Positions 34,009-44,500 of a stretch of DNA of 64,000 bases are shown here, in pieces (the stretch's first letter is position 1; every line of letters starts with the position of its first letter). Source of the DNA: Phycisphaerae bacterium (lineage in GTDB: Bacteria; Planctomycetota; Phycisphaerae; UBA1845; UTPLA1); NCBI GenBank assembly GCA_023150615.1, contig JAKLKO010000005.1, positions 62,001 to 126,000 of the forward strand. Reading direction: 5' to 3'. The notes beneath the pieces were generated by a model. That model did no database searches. It was not told the DNA's origin and was given only the letters and a program-made list of their open reading frames with translations. The position numbers were made by a program, and so were the translations under genes.

Positions 34009-35844
34009 ATGGCGCAAGAGCACATCCGGAACGTCGCGATCATCGCTCACGTCGATCACGGCAAGACGACGCTCGTCGACTGCATGCTGAAGCAGTCGGG
34101 GACGGTCCGCGCCGAGTCGGTCGAGCATGACCTGATCCTGGACAGCAACCCGCAGGAGCGCGAGCGAGGCATCACGATCTTCGCGAAGAACTGCGCGATC
34201 CGGTGGAAGGACTACAAGATTAACCTGATCGACACGCCCGGACACGCGGACTTCGGCGGCGAGGTGGAGCGAGTGCTGAAGATGGCCGACGGGTGTCTGC
34301 TGCTGGTCGACGCGTTCGAGGGGCCGATGCCGCAGACGCGGTTCGTGCTGAAGAAGGCGTTCGAGATCATGCTGCGGCCGATCGTGGTCATCAACAAGAT
34401 CGATCGGCCGGATGCGCGGATCAACGAGGTTCTGGACGAGGTGTTTGACCTGTTCGTGGACCTCGGGGCCGACGACGCGACGCTCGACTTCCCGATCCTC
34501 TACGCCGCGGCGAAGCACGGCTGCGTGCGGCGGGAACCGGACGATTCGAACACGGACGTCACGCCGCTGTTCGAGCAGATCGTGTGCTCGGTGCCGCCGC
34601 CGACGGTCGAGCCGGGCCGGCCGCTCCAGATGCTCGTGACGACGCTGGACTACAACGACTACGTCGGACGAATCGGCATCGGGCGGGTGTTTGCGGGGAC
34701 GCTTCGGGCCGGGCAGCCGGTGTGCCTGATCCGCCGCGATGGTCAGCGGCACGTGGAACCGGTCGACATCGTGTACACGTTCGACGGGTTGGGACGGCGG
34801 AAGGTGGAGTCGGTCGAGGCAGGGGACATTGCGGCGGTCGTCGGTCTGCCGGACATCGGGATCGGCGACACGGTGGCGGACGCGGAGGATCCGCACCCAC
34901 TGCCGGTGATCGCGGTGGATGAGCCGACGCTGACGATGGTGTTTGCGGTGAATGACTCGCCGTTCGCCGGGCGGGAGGGGAAGTTCCTGACGACGCGGCA
35001 CTTGCGCGAGCGGTTGATGAAGGAGCTGCAGAGCAACGTGGCCCTGCGGGTCGAGGACATGGCGCAGCGCGACAGCTTCCGCGTGTCGGGGCGCGGGCTG
35101 CTGCACCTCGGCGTGCTGATCGAGACGATGCGCCGCGAGGGTTACGAGCTGCAAGTGGGCAAGCCGCGGGTGATCTACAAGGAGTTGAACGGCCACAAGA
35201 CCGAGCCGATCGAGTATCTGGTCGTCGACGTACCGTCGGTTTCGCAGGGGGCGGTGATCGAGCTGGTCGGCGCGCGGCGCGGCGAGCTGGTGAAGATGGA
35301 CGTGGCGGACAACCTGGTGCATCTGGAGTTCACGATCCCGGCGCGGGGGCTGATCGGGCTGCGGACGCGGGTACTGAATGCAACGCGCGGCGAGGCGGTG
35401 ATGCACCACAGCTTCTACGAGTACGAGCTGTTGCGCGGGGCGATCCCGGTGCGGCTCGCGGGCGTGATGGTGGCGTCGGAGACGGGACGGGTGACGGCGT
35501 ACGCGCTGGAGGGCCTGTCGGACCGGGGGATGTTCTTTGTGAAGCCGGGCGACGCGGTCTACGCAGGTCAGGTCGTCGGCGAGCACTGCAAGGACGACGA
35601 CATCGAAGTGAACGTCTGCCGGGCCAAGAAGCTGACGAACATCCGCGCGGCGTCGGCGGACAAGACGGTGGTGCTCAAGCCGCCGCGCGAGATGCCGCTG
35701 GAGCTGGCGCTGGAGTACATCGAGGAGGACGAGTTCGTCGAGGTGACGCCGTCGGCGGTGCGGCTGCGGAAGCGGGTCCTCGATGCCACGCGCCGCAAGC
35801 GAATGCAACGCGACGAGACGGCGGCCGAGAGTCGGGCGCCGTAG
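34009..35844 (+). CDS. typA: Translational GTPase TypA/BipA
   Basis: 611-residue ribosome-associated GTPase TypA (BipA), full length from ATG 34009. G1 is [10 protein letters not shown]3 DTPGHADF, G4 NKID, then domain II, the BipA-specific region and C-terminal domain with [25 protein letters not shown] and [42 protein letters not shown]. The last part reads [45 protein letters not shown], as in standard TypA. It binds the ribosome A site region and acts in stress and 50S maturation. Between the tpx terminator and the methyltransferase gene; no promoter was obvious in the 33 bases after the terminator. Confidence 0.95.
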   Translation: MAQEHIRNVAIIAHVDHGKTTLVDCMLKQSGTVRAESVEHDLILDSNPQERERGITIFAKNCAIRWKDYKINLIDTPGHADFGGEVERVLKMADGCLLLVDAFEGPMPQTRFVLKKAFEIMLRPIVVINKIDRPDARINEVLDEVFDLFVDLGADDATLDFPILYAAAKHGCVRREPDDSNTDVTPLFEQIVCSVPPPTVEPGRPLQMLVTTLDYNDYVGRIGIGRVFAGTLRAGQPVCLIRRDGQRHVEPVDIVYTFDGLGRRKVESVEAGDIAAVVGLPDIGIGDTVADAEDPHPLPVIAVDEPTLTMVFAVNDSPFAGREGKFLTTRHLRERLMKELQSNVALRVEDMAQRDSFRVSGRGLLHLGVLIETMRREGYELQVGKPRVIYKELNGHKTEPIEYLVVDVPSVSQGAVIELVGARRGELVKMDVADNLVHLEFTIPARGLIGLRTRVLNATRGEAVMHHSFYEYELLRGAIPVRLAGVMVASETGRVTAYALEGLSDRGMFFVKPGDAVYAGQVVGEHCKDDDIEVNVCRAKKLTNIRAASADKTVVLKPPREMPLELALEYIEEDEFVEVTPSAVRLRKRVLDATRRKRMQRDETAAESRAP

Positions 35845-35873
35845 GAGCCGCATTCCGCCCGGCGAGTGCGCAC

Positions 35874-36413
35874 GTGCTGACGCTGCGAAACGTCGCGATC
35901 AACGTCGGCTACTATGGGATTACGCTGTTTGCGCTTCCGGCGGCGCTGCTGATCGCGGAGCGCCGACTCGGCTGGGCCGGTCCGCCGCGTCCCGCATGGC
36001 GCGTCGCCGCGCTGGTCATCGCTCTTCCCGGGGCGGCGCTGCAACTCTGGTGCATCGTGCTGTTCCAGTGGATCGGCCGCGGGACGCCATCGCCGCTGCT
36101 TCCGACTCGTTCGCTCGTGCGGCGCGGCCCGTATGACCGGGTCCGCAATCCGATGAACCTGGGGGAACTGGCGGTCTTCGCGGGTCTGGCCTTGTGGTTC
36201 GCGTCGCCGATCCTGGCCGCGTACGTGGCGGCGGCGGCGCTGGTGTTTCATGCGTTCGTCGTCCGGGTGGAGGAGCCATGGCTCGCGGCGCAGCACGGCG
36301 CAGCGTACGATCGTTACCGGCGGGCCGTGCGCCGATGGCTGCCGCGGTGGAGGTCGATGGTCGAATCGGGTCGCGGTGACTGGGGCGATGGACTGGAGCG
36401 GCACGATGGATGA
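35874..36413 (+). CDS. Isoprenylcysteine methyltransferase-like integral membrane protein
   Basis: 179-residue membrane protein of the isoprenylcysteine/phospholipid methyltransferase (ICMT/PEMT) superfamily, GTG start 35874. Hydrophobic helices lie at about 8-28, 42-65 and 95-125. The SAM-binding core motif is ...RRGPYDRVRNPMNLGELAVFAGLALWF (about 85-112), followed by VRVEEPWLAAQHGAAYDRYRRAVRRWLP, with the conserved E-P and Y-x-x-Y-R elements of the family. The substrate (an isoprenoid, phospholipid, or small thiol) cannot be told. Overlaps the start of the next GNAT gene slightly. Confidence 0.8.
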   Translation: MLTLRNVAINVGYYGITLFALPAALLIAERRLGWAGPPRPAWRVAALVIALPGAALQLWCIVLFQWIGRGTPSPLLPTRSLVRRGPYDRVRNPMNLGELAVFAGLALWFASPILAAYVAAAALVFHAFVVRVEEPWLAAQHGAAYDRYRRAVRRWLPRWRSMVESGRGDWGDGLERHDG

Positions 36414-37167
36414 GTCGCAGATCGTCTCCGCGATGCGTCGCGCCGACCAGGTGTACTACGCCCAGTTGTGCGACGTGGAGACGCTGGAGTTCGGCCTGGC
36501 ATACCTTGGCCCATCGTTTCCCGACTCGGACGAGACGAACCAGTTCCGCGAGGTCGTGCTGGGCACGACGCCGCCGGCCGCGGCGTACGAGTCGGTCGAG
36601 CGATTGTTCGGGCAGCGCGGACTGACGTGCCGGCGCTGGGTGCCGGCGCTGGGGCAATCGACGGACGTGTTTGAGGCGTTCCTGCCGCGCGCCGGATGGT
36701 CGCGCTGTGACGTGATCGCGATGGTCCTGCAGGAGATGCACGCACCGGTTCCGGAGGGATCGCCGGTGCGGGTCTTGCCGGGTCGGGCGATGCGCAAGGC
36801 GCTGCGGGCAACGTTCGGCGAGGGCGCGGCAGGCGAGATCGAGTCGGACGCGTGCACCGAGCGGATGAACGACTCCAATCTCGACGTATTCGTCGCGATG
36901 CTGGAGGACCGGCCGGCGGGTCGCGTGGCGTATCACGAGGTGGGCGACATCGCCGCGCTGCGAGATCTGTACGTACTTCCGGAGCAGCGCGGGCGGGGCG
37001 TGGGCCGCGCGCTGGCGCGGCACGCGGTGTCGGTGGCGCGGCGGCTGTCGCCGCGCGTGTTCCTCGCGCCGCTGGATGCAGCGAGGACGGACGTGCGAGC
37101 ACTGCTGGAGCGGGCGGGCTTTCGCGCGGCGGGCGCGCTGGCGGAATATCGCCGGGGCGTGACGTAG
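36406..37167 (+). CDS. GNAT-family N-acetyltransferase
   Basis: 253-residue acetyltransferase. ATG 36406 (MDESQIVSAMRR) is chosen with GGAG eight bases upstream; ATG 36388 would add six residues. It overlaps the preceding stop at 36413 by eight bases. An N-terminal region of about 130 residues (poorly conserved; LGTTPPAAAYESVERLFGQRG) precedes the GNAT domain at about 150-250: VAMLEDRPAGRVAYHEVGDIAALRDLYVLPEQRGRGVGRALARHAVSVARR, with the acetyl-CoA-binding QRGRGVGRAL. The two-part layout resembles double GNATs with a degenerate first half. Substrate unknown. Confidence 0.82.
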   Translation: MDESQIVSAMRRADQVYYAQLCDVETLEFGLAYLGPSFPDSDETNQFREVVLGTTPPAAAYESVERLFGQRGLTCRRWVPALGQSTDVFEAFLPRAGWSRCDVIAMVLQEMHAPVPEGSPVRVLPGRAMRKALRATFGEGAAGEIESDACTERMNDSNLDVFVAMLEDRPAGRVAYHEVGDIAALRDLYVLPEQRGRGVGRALARHAVSVARRLSPRVFLAPLDAARTDVRALLERAGFRAAGALAEYRRGVT

Positions 37168-37197
37168 GCTGCGGTCGTGGGAGGTGAGGTCGGCGGG

Positions 37198-37986
37198 ATG
37201 AGCGACGAAGCGCTGCGAGTTGTGGATGAGCTGGCCGCGGCGCTGGCATCCGCGCGCGGCGCGGTCGCGTTCACCGGCGCCGGCATCAGCACCGAGAGCG
37301 GCATCGCCGACTTCCGCAGCCCCGGCGGCGTGTGGTCGCGATATCAGCCGGTGCCGTACGACGAGTTCCTGGCCAGTCACGAGGCGCGCCGGCGGTTCTG
37401 GGCCGCGCGGCGCGAGATGTACGAGACGCTCAAGACGGCGCGGCCGAACGCGGGTCATTACGCGCTCGCGCGGCTGGAAGCGCTGGGGCGGCTGCGTGCG
37501 GTGATTACGCAGAACATCGACGAGCTGCATCAGCAGGCGGGAAGTCGCCGCGTGCTTGAACTGCACGGCACGGCCCGCAAGGTGGCGTGTGTGTCGTGCG
37601 AACAGACCTATCCGGCGGAGGAGATTCACCGGCGCGTGGTGGCAGGCGATGAGGCGCCAACGTGCGATGCGTGCGGCGGGTGGCTCAAGTCGGGGACCGT
37701 GTCCTTCGGCCAGCCGCTGCCGATGGACGTGTGGCGAGAGTCGGATCGGCTGGCGCGGGAGTGCGACCTGTTTCTGGCAATTGGCTCGTCGTTGCAGGTT
37801 CAGCCGGCGGCGTCGCTGCCGGTGGTGGCGAAGCGGCATGGGGCACGGCTGGCCATCGTGACGGCGAGCGAGACGCCGCTGGATGACTTCGCGGATTATC
37901 TGATCCGCCGGCCGATCGGGGAGACGTTTGAGCGGATCATGGGCCGCGTCGGGCCATCGACCACGGGTGTCGAGCCACGTACATAG
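37198..37986 (+). CDS. Sir2-family NAD-dependent protein deacylase
   Basis: 262-residue sirtuin from ATG 37198 (GTG 37177 is an alternative start). Removes acyl groups from lysines with NAD+ as co-substrate. NAD-binding GAGISTESGIADFRSPGG (28-45), QNID (105-108) and catalytic His123 in LELHGT are present, as are the four zinc ligands C131, C134, C156 and C159. GSSLQVQPAASLPVVAKRHGARLAIV and the final FADYLIRRPIGETFERIM complete the Rossmann half. FGQPLP replaces the more usual FGExLP, a mild change. The Y and R of bacterial desuccinylases could not be placed by eye, so acyl preference is open. Confidence 0.9.
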   Translation: MSDEALRVVDELAAALASARGAVAFTGAGISTESGIADFRSPGGVWSRYQPVPYDEFLASHEARRRFWAARREMYETLKTARPNAGHYALARLEALGRLRAVITQNIDELHQQAGSRRVLELHGTARKVACVSCEQTYPAEEIHRRVVAGDEAPTCDACGGWLKSGTVSFGQPLPMDVWRESDRLARECDLFLAIGSSLQVQPAASLPVVAKRHGARLAIVTASETPLDDFADYLIRRPIGETFERIMGRVGPSTTGVEPRT

Positions 37987-38040
37987 CGAATGCGCTGCGG
38001 GGAGCATCGGCACGGCTAGGCGCGGCGAAAGGAAAAACGG

Positions 38041-38046
38041 TATAAT
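38041..38046 (+). promoter_or_regulatory. -10 box TATAAT of the PEP-CTERM repeat gene
   Basis: Consensus TATAAT at 38041-38046, about 75 bases upstream of the GTG start at 38122. No matching -35 hexamer is seen at the expected spacing, so the promoter is weak or activator-dependent. This is a pattern match only. Confidence 0.35.
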
Positions 38047-38121
38047 CATACTCGGGGATGGTGGTCGGGGCCCGGAGACGCGGTCGCCGACTTGCCATCC
38101 GGGACCCGCGGAGAGCGGATC

Positions 38122-39369
38122 GTGCCTCGAATTGCGATGGCCTGCATCGGCGCATCCGCACTCGTCGGGGCCGCACTGGCCGCGCCGAGAGCGGCGCATG
38201 CGACGGACTTCGCGCTGACGCCGGTCGTCGACACGACGGACATCATTCCCGGATCGAGCGAGACATTTGACGGCGTGTTCGGGGCTTCCCTCCGCAACGA
38301 TCACATCGTCTTCGGCGGCTCCGGCGATGTAAACGGCGGGATCTACTCAACCCTGGGCGGATTGAGCCTCATTGCCGATCGCAACACGCCCGTCCCCGGT
38401 GTGCCGGGCAGCACGTTCCTGAACGCCAGCAACCACTCGTTCGACGGCACGCACGTCGCGTTCTACGGCAACACGCTGGGCGGCAACGGCGTCAGCGGGA
38501 TTTACAGCACGATCGGCGGACTCAGTATCGTCGCAGACACGAACACGCCGATCCCCAACTCGCCGTTCGGTCACACGTTCAAGCAATTCGAAAACCTGCC
38601 GATGCTCGACAACGGCCAGGTGGTCCTCCGAGGGCAGGACCAATTCGGCAATTACGGAGTCTACCTGCACAACGGCCTGAGTCTGACACGATACGCGGAC
38701 TGGCAGACCGCCGCCCCGGACGGCTCGGGGAATTACTCCGTGATGTTTTTTCCGAACATCGAGGACGGCCGCGTCGGGTTCGTTGCGGGCACCTCGACCA
38801 ACTGGGCCGAGTTCGTGGACCTGGGCAGCGGACTTGCCGTGCAGGCCGACATCAACACGCCGATGCCCGGCGGGCCGGCGAACTTCGCGGGGCTCGGGCG
38901 ACCGCACATGGAGGATGGCGATCTCGCATTCGCCGCGACCGATCAGAGCGGTGCGCACATCGGGATCTACGCGAATTTCGGCGGCGGCCTGACGAGGGTG
39001 GTCGACGTGAACACGCCCATTCCCGGCGGCGTCGGGACGTTCACGAACTTCTTCGAGTTTTCGCTCAGCGACGAGACCATCGCGTTCTGGGCCACGGGCA
39101 CGGGCGGGCAGGAGGGGCTGTTCTTCGCCCGCGACGGCATGATGCACCGCGTCATCGGGCTCGGCGACACCATCAACGGCCAGACGGTGACGACGCTCTA
39201 TTTGTACAACGAGGGGCTTGATGGTGACTCGCTGGCCTTCGCGGCAGGCTTCGGCGAGGTCGGATTCCTGACGGCGATCTACGTCGTGACGATTCCCGAA
39301 CCGGCGGCGTTTTCGTTCCTGCTTCTCGCGGCGCTCGCCGCTCGCGTCGGACACCGCGGCTCCGGCTGA
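38122..39369 (+). CDS. Secreted repeat protein with PEP-CTERM-like anchor
   Basis: 415-residue exported protein. GTG 38122 is preferred: GGAG lies upstream and the signal peptide (MPRIAMACIGASALVGAALAAPRAAHA, about 1-27) follows. The body has five or six repeats of roughly 60-65 residues with a G-x-x-x-x-I/V-A-D-x-N-T-P-x-P-x-G-x-x-x-x-F core (LSLIADRNTPVPGVPGSTF, LSIVADTNTPIPNSPFGHTF), a shorter cousin of the seven-repeat protein near 31-33 kb. The C-terminus IPEPAAFSFLLLAALAARVGHRGSG is PEP-CTERM-like: Pro-Glu-Pro, hydrophobic helix, basic end. It should be handled by an exosortase, and anchored or released at the surface; no exosortase gene is in the window. Confidence 0.75.
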   Translation: MPRIAMACIGASALVGAALAAPRAAHATDFALTPVVDTTDIIPGSSETFDGVFGASLRNDHIVFGGSGDVNGGIYSTLGGLSLIADRNTPVPGVPGSTFLNASNHSFDGTHVAFYGNTLGGNGVSGIYSTIGGLSIVADTNTPIPNSPFGHTFKQFENLPMLDNGQVVLRGQDQFGNYGVYLHNGLSLTRYADWQTAAPDGSGNYSVMFFPNIEDGRVGFVAGTSTNWAEFVDLGSGLAVQADINTPMPGGPANFAGLGRPHMEDGDLAFAATDQSGAHIGIYANFGGGLTRVVDVNTPIPGGVGTFTNFFEFSLSDETIAFWATGTGGQEGLFFARDGMMHRVIGLGDTINGQTVTTLYLYNEGLDGDSLAFAAGFGEVGFLTAIYVVTIPEPAAFSFLLLAALAARVGHRGSG

Positions 39370-39507
39370 ACACGGCAATCCCGTAACATCATCGCAACCG
39401 GCGAAGCGCCGTCAAGCGCGATCGCGAATCTGGACGGTCGCGCGGCGCAGCGGTACAACCCCCGGCCTGCGCGGTCCGGGAGGGTCCGCGATTCGAGGGT
39501 GCGGAAG

Positions 39508-40626
39508 ATGAAATCGCTGAAGGGTCGGGACTACATCGAGACGCAGGACTTCTCCATCGATGAACTGAACCAGCTCGTCGATTTCGCGCAGGACCTCAAG
39601 AAGAAGTTCCACGCGGGCCGCAAGACGCTGCTCCTGCCGAACCAGACGGTTTATCTGCTGTTTTTCGACAAGAGCACGCGGACGCGCAACGCCTTCGAGG
39701 CCGGCGCGACGCAGCTCGGGGCGCACGCGCACTTCCTCGATTCATCCGTGACGCAGATCTCCCACGGCGAGACCGCGAAGGACACGGGCATCATCCTCGG
39801 CAGCATGGGCCACGCGATCGCCATCCGCCACGACCTGATTCTCGACGAGGGCAATCGCTACATGCGCGAGGTCGCCGACAACACCGACGTGCCGGTGATC
39901 AACATGCAGTGCGACGTGGACCACCCGACGCAGACGCTGGCCGACCTGATGACGGTCCGCGAGGTGTTCGGGCGCAAGCTCGCCGGGCGGAAGATCGCGG
40001 TGTCGTGGGCCTACTCGCCATCGTACGCAAAGCCGCTGTCGGTGCCGCAGGGGCTCATCACGCTGATGACGCGGTTCGGGATGCACGTGACGCTGGCGCA
40101 TCCGCCGGGCTATCGACTGATGGATCGGACGGTCTCGGCGGCGGAGCAGAACGCGCGGGCGTCCGGCGGGTCGTTCCGGATCGTGCACGACATGGACGAG
40201 GCATTCCGCGACGCGGACATCGTGTATCCGAAGAGCTGGGGCGCCTACGATCTGATGCTCCAGCGGCGCGATGCGCGGTCGAAGGACGAGATGGACCGCA
40301 TCGAGCGCGAGTGCCTGGCGATGAACGCGAAGTACAAGAACTGGATCTGCGACGAGCGGCGCATGAAGCTCGCCCGGCCGCACGCGATCTATATGCACTG
40401 CCTGCCGGCCGATCGCGGCGGGGAAGTGACGGACGCCGTGATCGACGGCCCGCAGTCGGTGGTGTTTCAGGAGGCCGAGAACCGCCTGCACACGGCAAAG
40501 GCGATCATGGCGTCGGTGATGCGGGAGCGGCCGTTCGCCCGCGGCGCGGGGGCGTCGCGCGGCGCATCGAAGTCGAGATCGAAGCCGTCGCGGGCGGCCG
40601 GATCGCGCGGCAAGCGCAGGCGGTGA
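39508..40626 (+). CDS. ygeW: YgeW-type carbamoyltransferase
   Basis: 372-residue carbamoyltransferase (ATG 39508; GTG 39499 also possible). Carbamoyl-phosphate site STRTR at 56-60 (FFDKSTRTRNAFE) and HCLPADRG, both intact. TWGWS-type second half reads WAYSPSYAKPLSVPQGLITLMTRFG and VTLAHPPGYRLM, the fingerprint of the knotted YgeW subgroup rather than ornithine or aspartate transcarbamylase. The acceptor amine is not known for this subgroup. The last 28 or so residues (RGAGASRGASKSRSKPSRAAGSRGKRRR) are a basic Ser/Arg/Lys tail not typical of the family. A carbamate kinase gene follows three bases later, as in E. coli ygeW...yqeA, so carbamoyl phosphate made here can be cashed for ATP. Confidence 0.82.
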   Translation: MKSLKGRDYIETQDFSIDELNQLVDFAQDLKKKFHAGRKTLLLPNQTVYLLFFDKSTRTRNAFEAGATQLGAHAHFLDSSVTQISHGETAKDTGIILGSMGHAIAIRHDLILDEGNRYMREVADNTDVPVINMQCDVDHPTQTLADLMTVREVFGRKLAGRKIAVSWAYSPSYAKPLSVPQGLITLMTRFGMHVTLAHPPGYRLMDRTVSAAEQNARASGGSFRIVHDMDEAFRDADIVYPKSWGAYDLMLQRRDARSKDEMDRIERECLAMNAKYKNWICDERRMKLARPHAIYMHCLPADRGGEVTDAVIDGPQSVVFQEAENRLHTAKAIMASVMRERPFARGAGASRGASKSRSKPSRAAGSRGKRRR

Positions 40627-40629
40627 GTC

Positions 40630-41589
40630 ATGAAACTGGTGGTCGCGCTCGGCGGGAACGCGCTGAGCGCGCCGGGCGAAGTGGGGGACATCGACGATCA
40701 GTTTCGGCACACGACCGAGACCGTGCACCGGCTGGCTGATCTGATCGGGGCCGGCCACACGCTGCTTATCACGCACGGGAACGGCCCGCAGATCGGGAGC
40801 ATCATGCGGCGCGTGGAGATCGCGGCGCGGCAGAACATCTATCCGATTCCGATGACGCTGGCGGTGGCCGATACGCAGGGCGGCATGGGCTACATGATCA
40901 GCCAGTGCCTGATGAACGAGCTGGCATCGCGCGGCCGGTGGCGCCTGTGCTCGACGCTGATCACGACGACGGAGGTCGATCCTGACGATCCGGCGTTTCG
41001 TCATCCGTCGAAGCCGATCGGGCCGTTCTACACGCGGCAGCGGGCCGAGGAGCACCGGGACCGCGACGGCTGGACGGTGGTGGAGGATGCGGGTCGCGGC
41101 TGGCGGCGCGTCGTCGCGTCACCGAAGCCGATCTCGATCGTCGAGATGCCGGTGATCGCGCGACTGATCGACGCGGGGGAACTCGTCGTGGCGTGCGGGG
41201 GAGGCGGGATTCCGGTCGTGCGGACCGCGGACGGCCGGTATCGGGGGCGCGACGCGGTAATCGACAAGGACCGGACGGCGGCGCTGCTGGCGCTAGGGAT
41301 CGACGCGGATGCGCTGATCGTCCTGACTGGCGTGGAGCGCGTCTGCGTGAAGTTCGGGACACCGGCGCAGCGCGCGGTTGATCGCATGACGACGAGCGAG
41401 GCGGCGGCGCTGATGGAGGCGGGCGAGTTTCCGGAGGGATCGATGGGGCCGAAGATCGAGGCGGCGCTTCGATTCCTCGGCGGTACATCGAAGCCCGAGG
41501 CGTTCGTGCTGATCACGTCCTGCGAGCGCGTGCTGGATGCCTGGGCCGGACGGACCGGGACGCGGATCGTCCGCGGATCGCGCGGCTAA
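40630..41589 (+). CDS. arcC: Carbamate kinase
   Basis: 319-residue carbamate kinase, ATG 40630, three bases after the carbamoyltransferase. It converts carbamoyl phosphate + ADP to ATP + carbamate (ammonia and CO2). Motifs: MKLVVALGGNALSAPGE (1-17), THGNGPQIGSIMRRVEIAAR, AVADTQGGMGYMISQCLMNEL, the nucleotide region VVACGGGGIPVVR and GRDAVIDKDRTAALLA, FPEGSMGPKIEAALRFL, and ITSCERV. Full length. With YgeW it makes a minimal unit that could yield ATP from a carbamoylated nitrogen compound; arginine deiminase, arcD, and the ygeX/ygeY homologues are absent from the window. Confidence 0.92.
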   Translation: MKLVVALGGNALSAPGEVGDIDDQFRHTTETVHRLADLIGAGHTLLITHGNGPQIGSIMRRVEIAARQNIYPIPMTLAVADTQGGMGYMISQCLMNELASRGRWRLCSTLITTTEVDPDDPAFRHPSKPIGPFYTRQRAEEHRDRDGWTVVEDAGRGWRRVVASPKPISIVEMPVIARLIDAGELVVACGGGGIPVVRTADGRYRGRDAVIDKDRTAALLALGIDADALIVLTGVERVCVKFGTPAQRAVDRMTTSEAAALMEAGEFPEGSMGPKIEAALRFLGGTSKPEAFVLITSCERVLDAWAGRTGTRIVRGSRG

Positions 41590-44500
41590 CGTCCGCGGAA
41601 ATCCGACGGGTCGTTCGGCTCGGTGATCGCTTCCAGGCCGCGGCGCAGTTCAAGCAGTGATCGCGATTCGACGTGCGGTTTGCCGAGCGTACCCGTGACG
41701 TGGACGCCCAGCAGATCGCGAGAGGCCTCGTCGAACAGCTCGGAGAGCAGCGGCACGCGCAGGCGATGCGGACTGCCCGCGACGAGCGTGATGTCCATCT
41801 GCTGCGACTCGGTGTCCACCGTGCCGCCACCGAGGAACGAGACGGCGTGGCCCTGCAGGTCGATCTTCGAGAAGCGAAGCGTGCGGCCATCGAGGTGAAA
41901 CTGCAACCAGCCATCGTGAAACATGTTCTGGTCGGGCGCGAGGTTGAGCACCTGGAAGACGCCGAGGGCGAGCGGAAGCTGCCAGACCTGCGCCTGGCGG
42001 ACGAAGAACTCGCCGCCGCCGCGACGGCTGGCGTCGTCGCCCGCGCGGCCGCGGAGGTAGAGCTTTCCGTAGAGAAGTCCCTTGGCGTTGGACGCCCGCT
42101 GTTTCTGGAGATTCGCGGCGTCGAGGTATTGGGCAAGCTCCGCATCCTGGACGTACATCGTGCACGAGTAATCGGTGTGCTCGGGGCCGAAGGTCACGGA
42201 GAAGGTCCCGCTGGCGTCGCCGCCGAACAGGTGCGCGGCGATGCTCGATAGTTCGAGCGTTCGGGAATCGGGCTTCATGCTTGCGTCCAGCTCGACGCCG
42301 CGGAGATCAAAGACGCCAAAACGGGCTTGGCTGAGCCTCGCGTGGGCCTGAAGCGACACGCCGCCGGTCCCGCCGAACGAGCCGCTGCCGTCAATCGACC
42401 CGCGGACGTCGGCCAGCCCCATTCCGACGCGGGCCGATGCATCGTGGAATGTGACGCGGCCTTCCCAGTCCCAGCGCGTCCCGCCGTCCGGTTCGCACCG
42501 GAACCGCAGTACGGTGTTCTCCAGGTCGACGCGGCCCCGCGGTCGAATCTGTCGCCACGGATCACGCACCACGGCAGGCAGTGCCGAGGCGAGCGGTTCG
42601 TCGAGCGGGATTCCGCGAACCTCAACCCGCAGCGCGCCGCCGCGGATTCCGTCGTCAAGATCGAGCGATCCGCTCAGGACGATGGAACCGCCGGCGCATC
42701 GGCCCCTCATCTCGCGCAGCTCGATGCGTCGATCGGTCACCAGCGCGTGGCCCTCGACCTCCTCGAGCGGCAGCGGGAATCCGTGATAGCGCAACCGCCC
42801 GCCCATCAACTCGATCTCCGTGCGGAATGCCTGCCGTCGGTTGCCGTTTCGCTCAAGCTGATGCAGGCGCGTCGTGACGTTGACCGTGCCGCGCGGCGAG
42901 AGCAGTTCCCAGACGCGCTTCAGCGGCGCCGGCAGGGCGGACTCGATCGTCTGGTCGAGCCGGACGTCGCGCACGGTGATGGTCAGGTCGGCGCGGTGAC
43001 CGTCCGGAAGGCGCGAGACGTCGCCTTGCGCATGGACGCGCGCTCCCCCGTGTCGGCCGTTCACGTCGATCAGGGTCACCTGATCGGGCGTGATCCGCAG
43101 TCGGCCAGCGATGTCGGTGATGCCGTACGGGAATTCCTCGTACTGCATCGTCGCACCACGCAGCTCGGCCCACATGTCGTATCCGAGTCGTGCCTGTCCG
43201 GGCCGGCTGAAGACGCGGCCTGCGAGGTGGACGAGGCCGCTCGGCTGAAACTGGCGGAAGGCAGCGCGTGCGTCGGGCGGCAGTGCCTGACCGAGGGCGT
43301 CATCGAGAGGCAGGTCGTCGGCCTCGACGAGCAGTTCGAGCGTCGGCGTTCCGGCGCCGTCCGGCGAATCATCGAGGGCGTAGCCATCGACGCGGACGAC
43401 GGGCGGTCGGCGCCGCGTGTCCGGATCGAGCGCGCCGGCAAGGGCAGGATTGCCGGTCAGGCCGTCGATGCGAATCACGCCTGGACTGATGGCGAGTCGG
43501 CCGCGGACGCGTTCGAGTGGATAGGGGAACTGGTCGAAGCAGACGCGCGTGTCGACCAGATCGGCGATGACACGGGTTTCCCACGGCGCGGGGCCGTGCT
43601 CCGGATCGCCGGACGATCGCTTCAGGTCGACCGAGACGCGCGCCAGCCCGCGCGGATCGAAGCGCTGCCAGATGCGGCGGTATTTCTCGCCGAGGCAGCG
43701 GTAGAGCGCGGCGTCGAGCGGTACGGACGAGGCGTCGATCGTCAGGTCGACGGCGGTGTACCAGTCGGGCGACGCCACGCGCCCGTTGAGGCAGAGTTCG
43801 GCCGCTGCGTGTCGCCCGCGGAGGTTTTCGAGGCGGATGCCGTCGGCGGCGAACCTGACCTGGCCCGTCAGGTCGTGCAGTCGATAGGGAAACCACAAGT
43901 AGGCCGCGTTGGCGCCCCGGGGCGAGAGCGTGCCTTCGAAGGAGACGTGGCGCCCGGGTCCGGCTTCGCGGCGAAGCCGGCAATCGACGTCGATCTTTCC
44001 GAACGGATCGTAGTGCTTGAAGAACTCGCGTATTTTCTGAGGGACGGTCGGACTTTCGAGGATTTTCGCGCGCGTATTGCCTTCGGGCATGGGGGCGCCG
44101 CGGAGCTCGGCGGCCAGATCGAGCCCGACCTGATCGAGCGCGAGGTCGATTTGCGAGATGTTGCCTGCGACGGTGGCCTCCGCGCCGTTGAGGAGACCCT
44201 TGAGGTCGAGGTGAACGGTCCCGCGGGCGAGTCGGAGCGTGCCGGAGATTCCGCGAAACTCGAACGCAGCGTCATTGGACGGCGACGTTTCGTCACGAGG
44301 CACGGCGGATCCCAGCCCGGCGGCCGTCGCCTCGCCCGATCGGAGCATCGAGAGCGGGATGGCGAACTGAACGTCGCGCAGCCAGAGATCGAACTCGCGG
44401 TCCTCGTCCTGCGTCCCGCCGTAGCGGAGCTTTCGCGACCGGATGTCGCCTTTCAGCTCGAGCTTCGCGAAGAACTCCTGATAGACCTTCGGGAGCAGGC

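Noticed and set aside
34003-35853. A long leftward open frame opposite typA
   Set aside because: typA is unmistakable on the other strand; the antisense product is His/Arg/Leu-rich shadow sequence.
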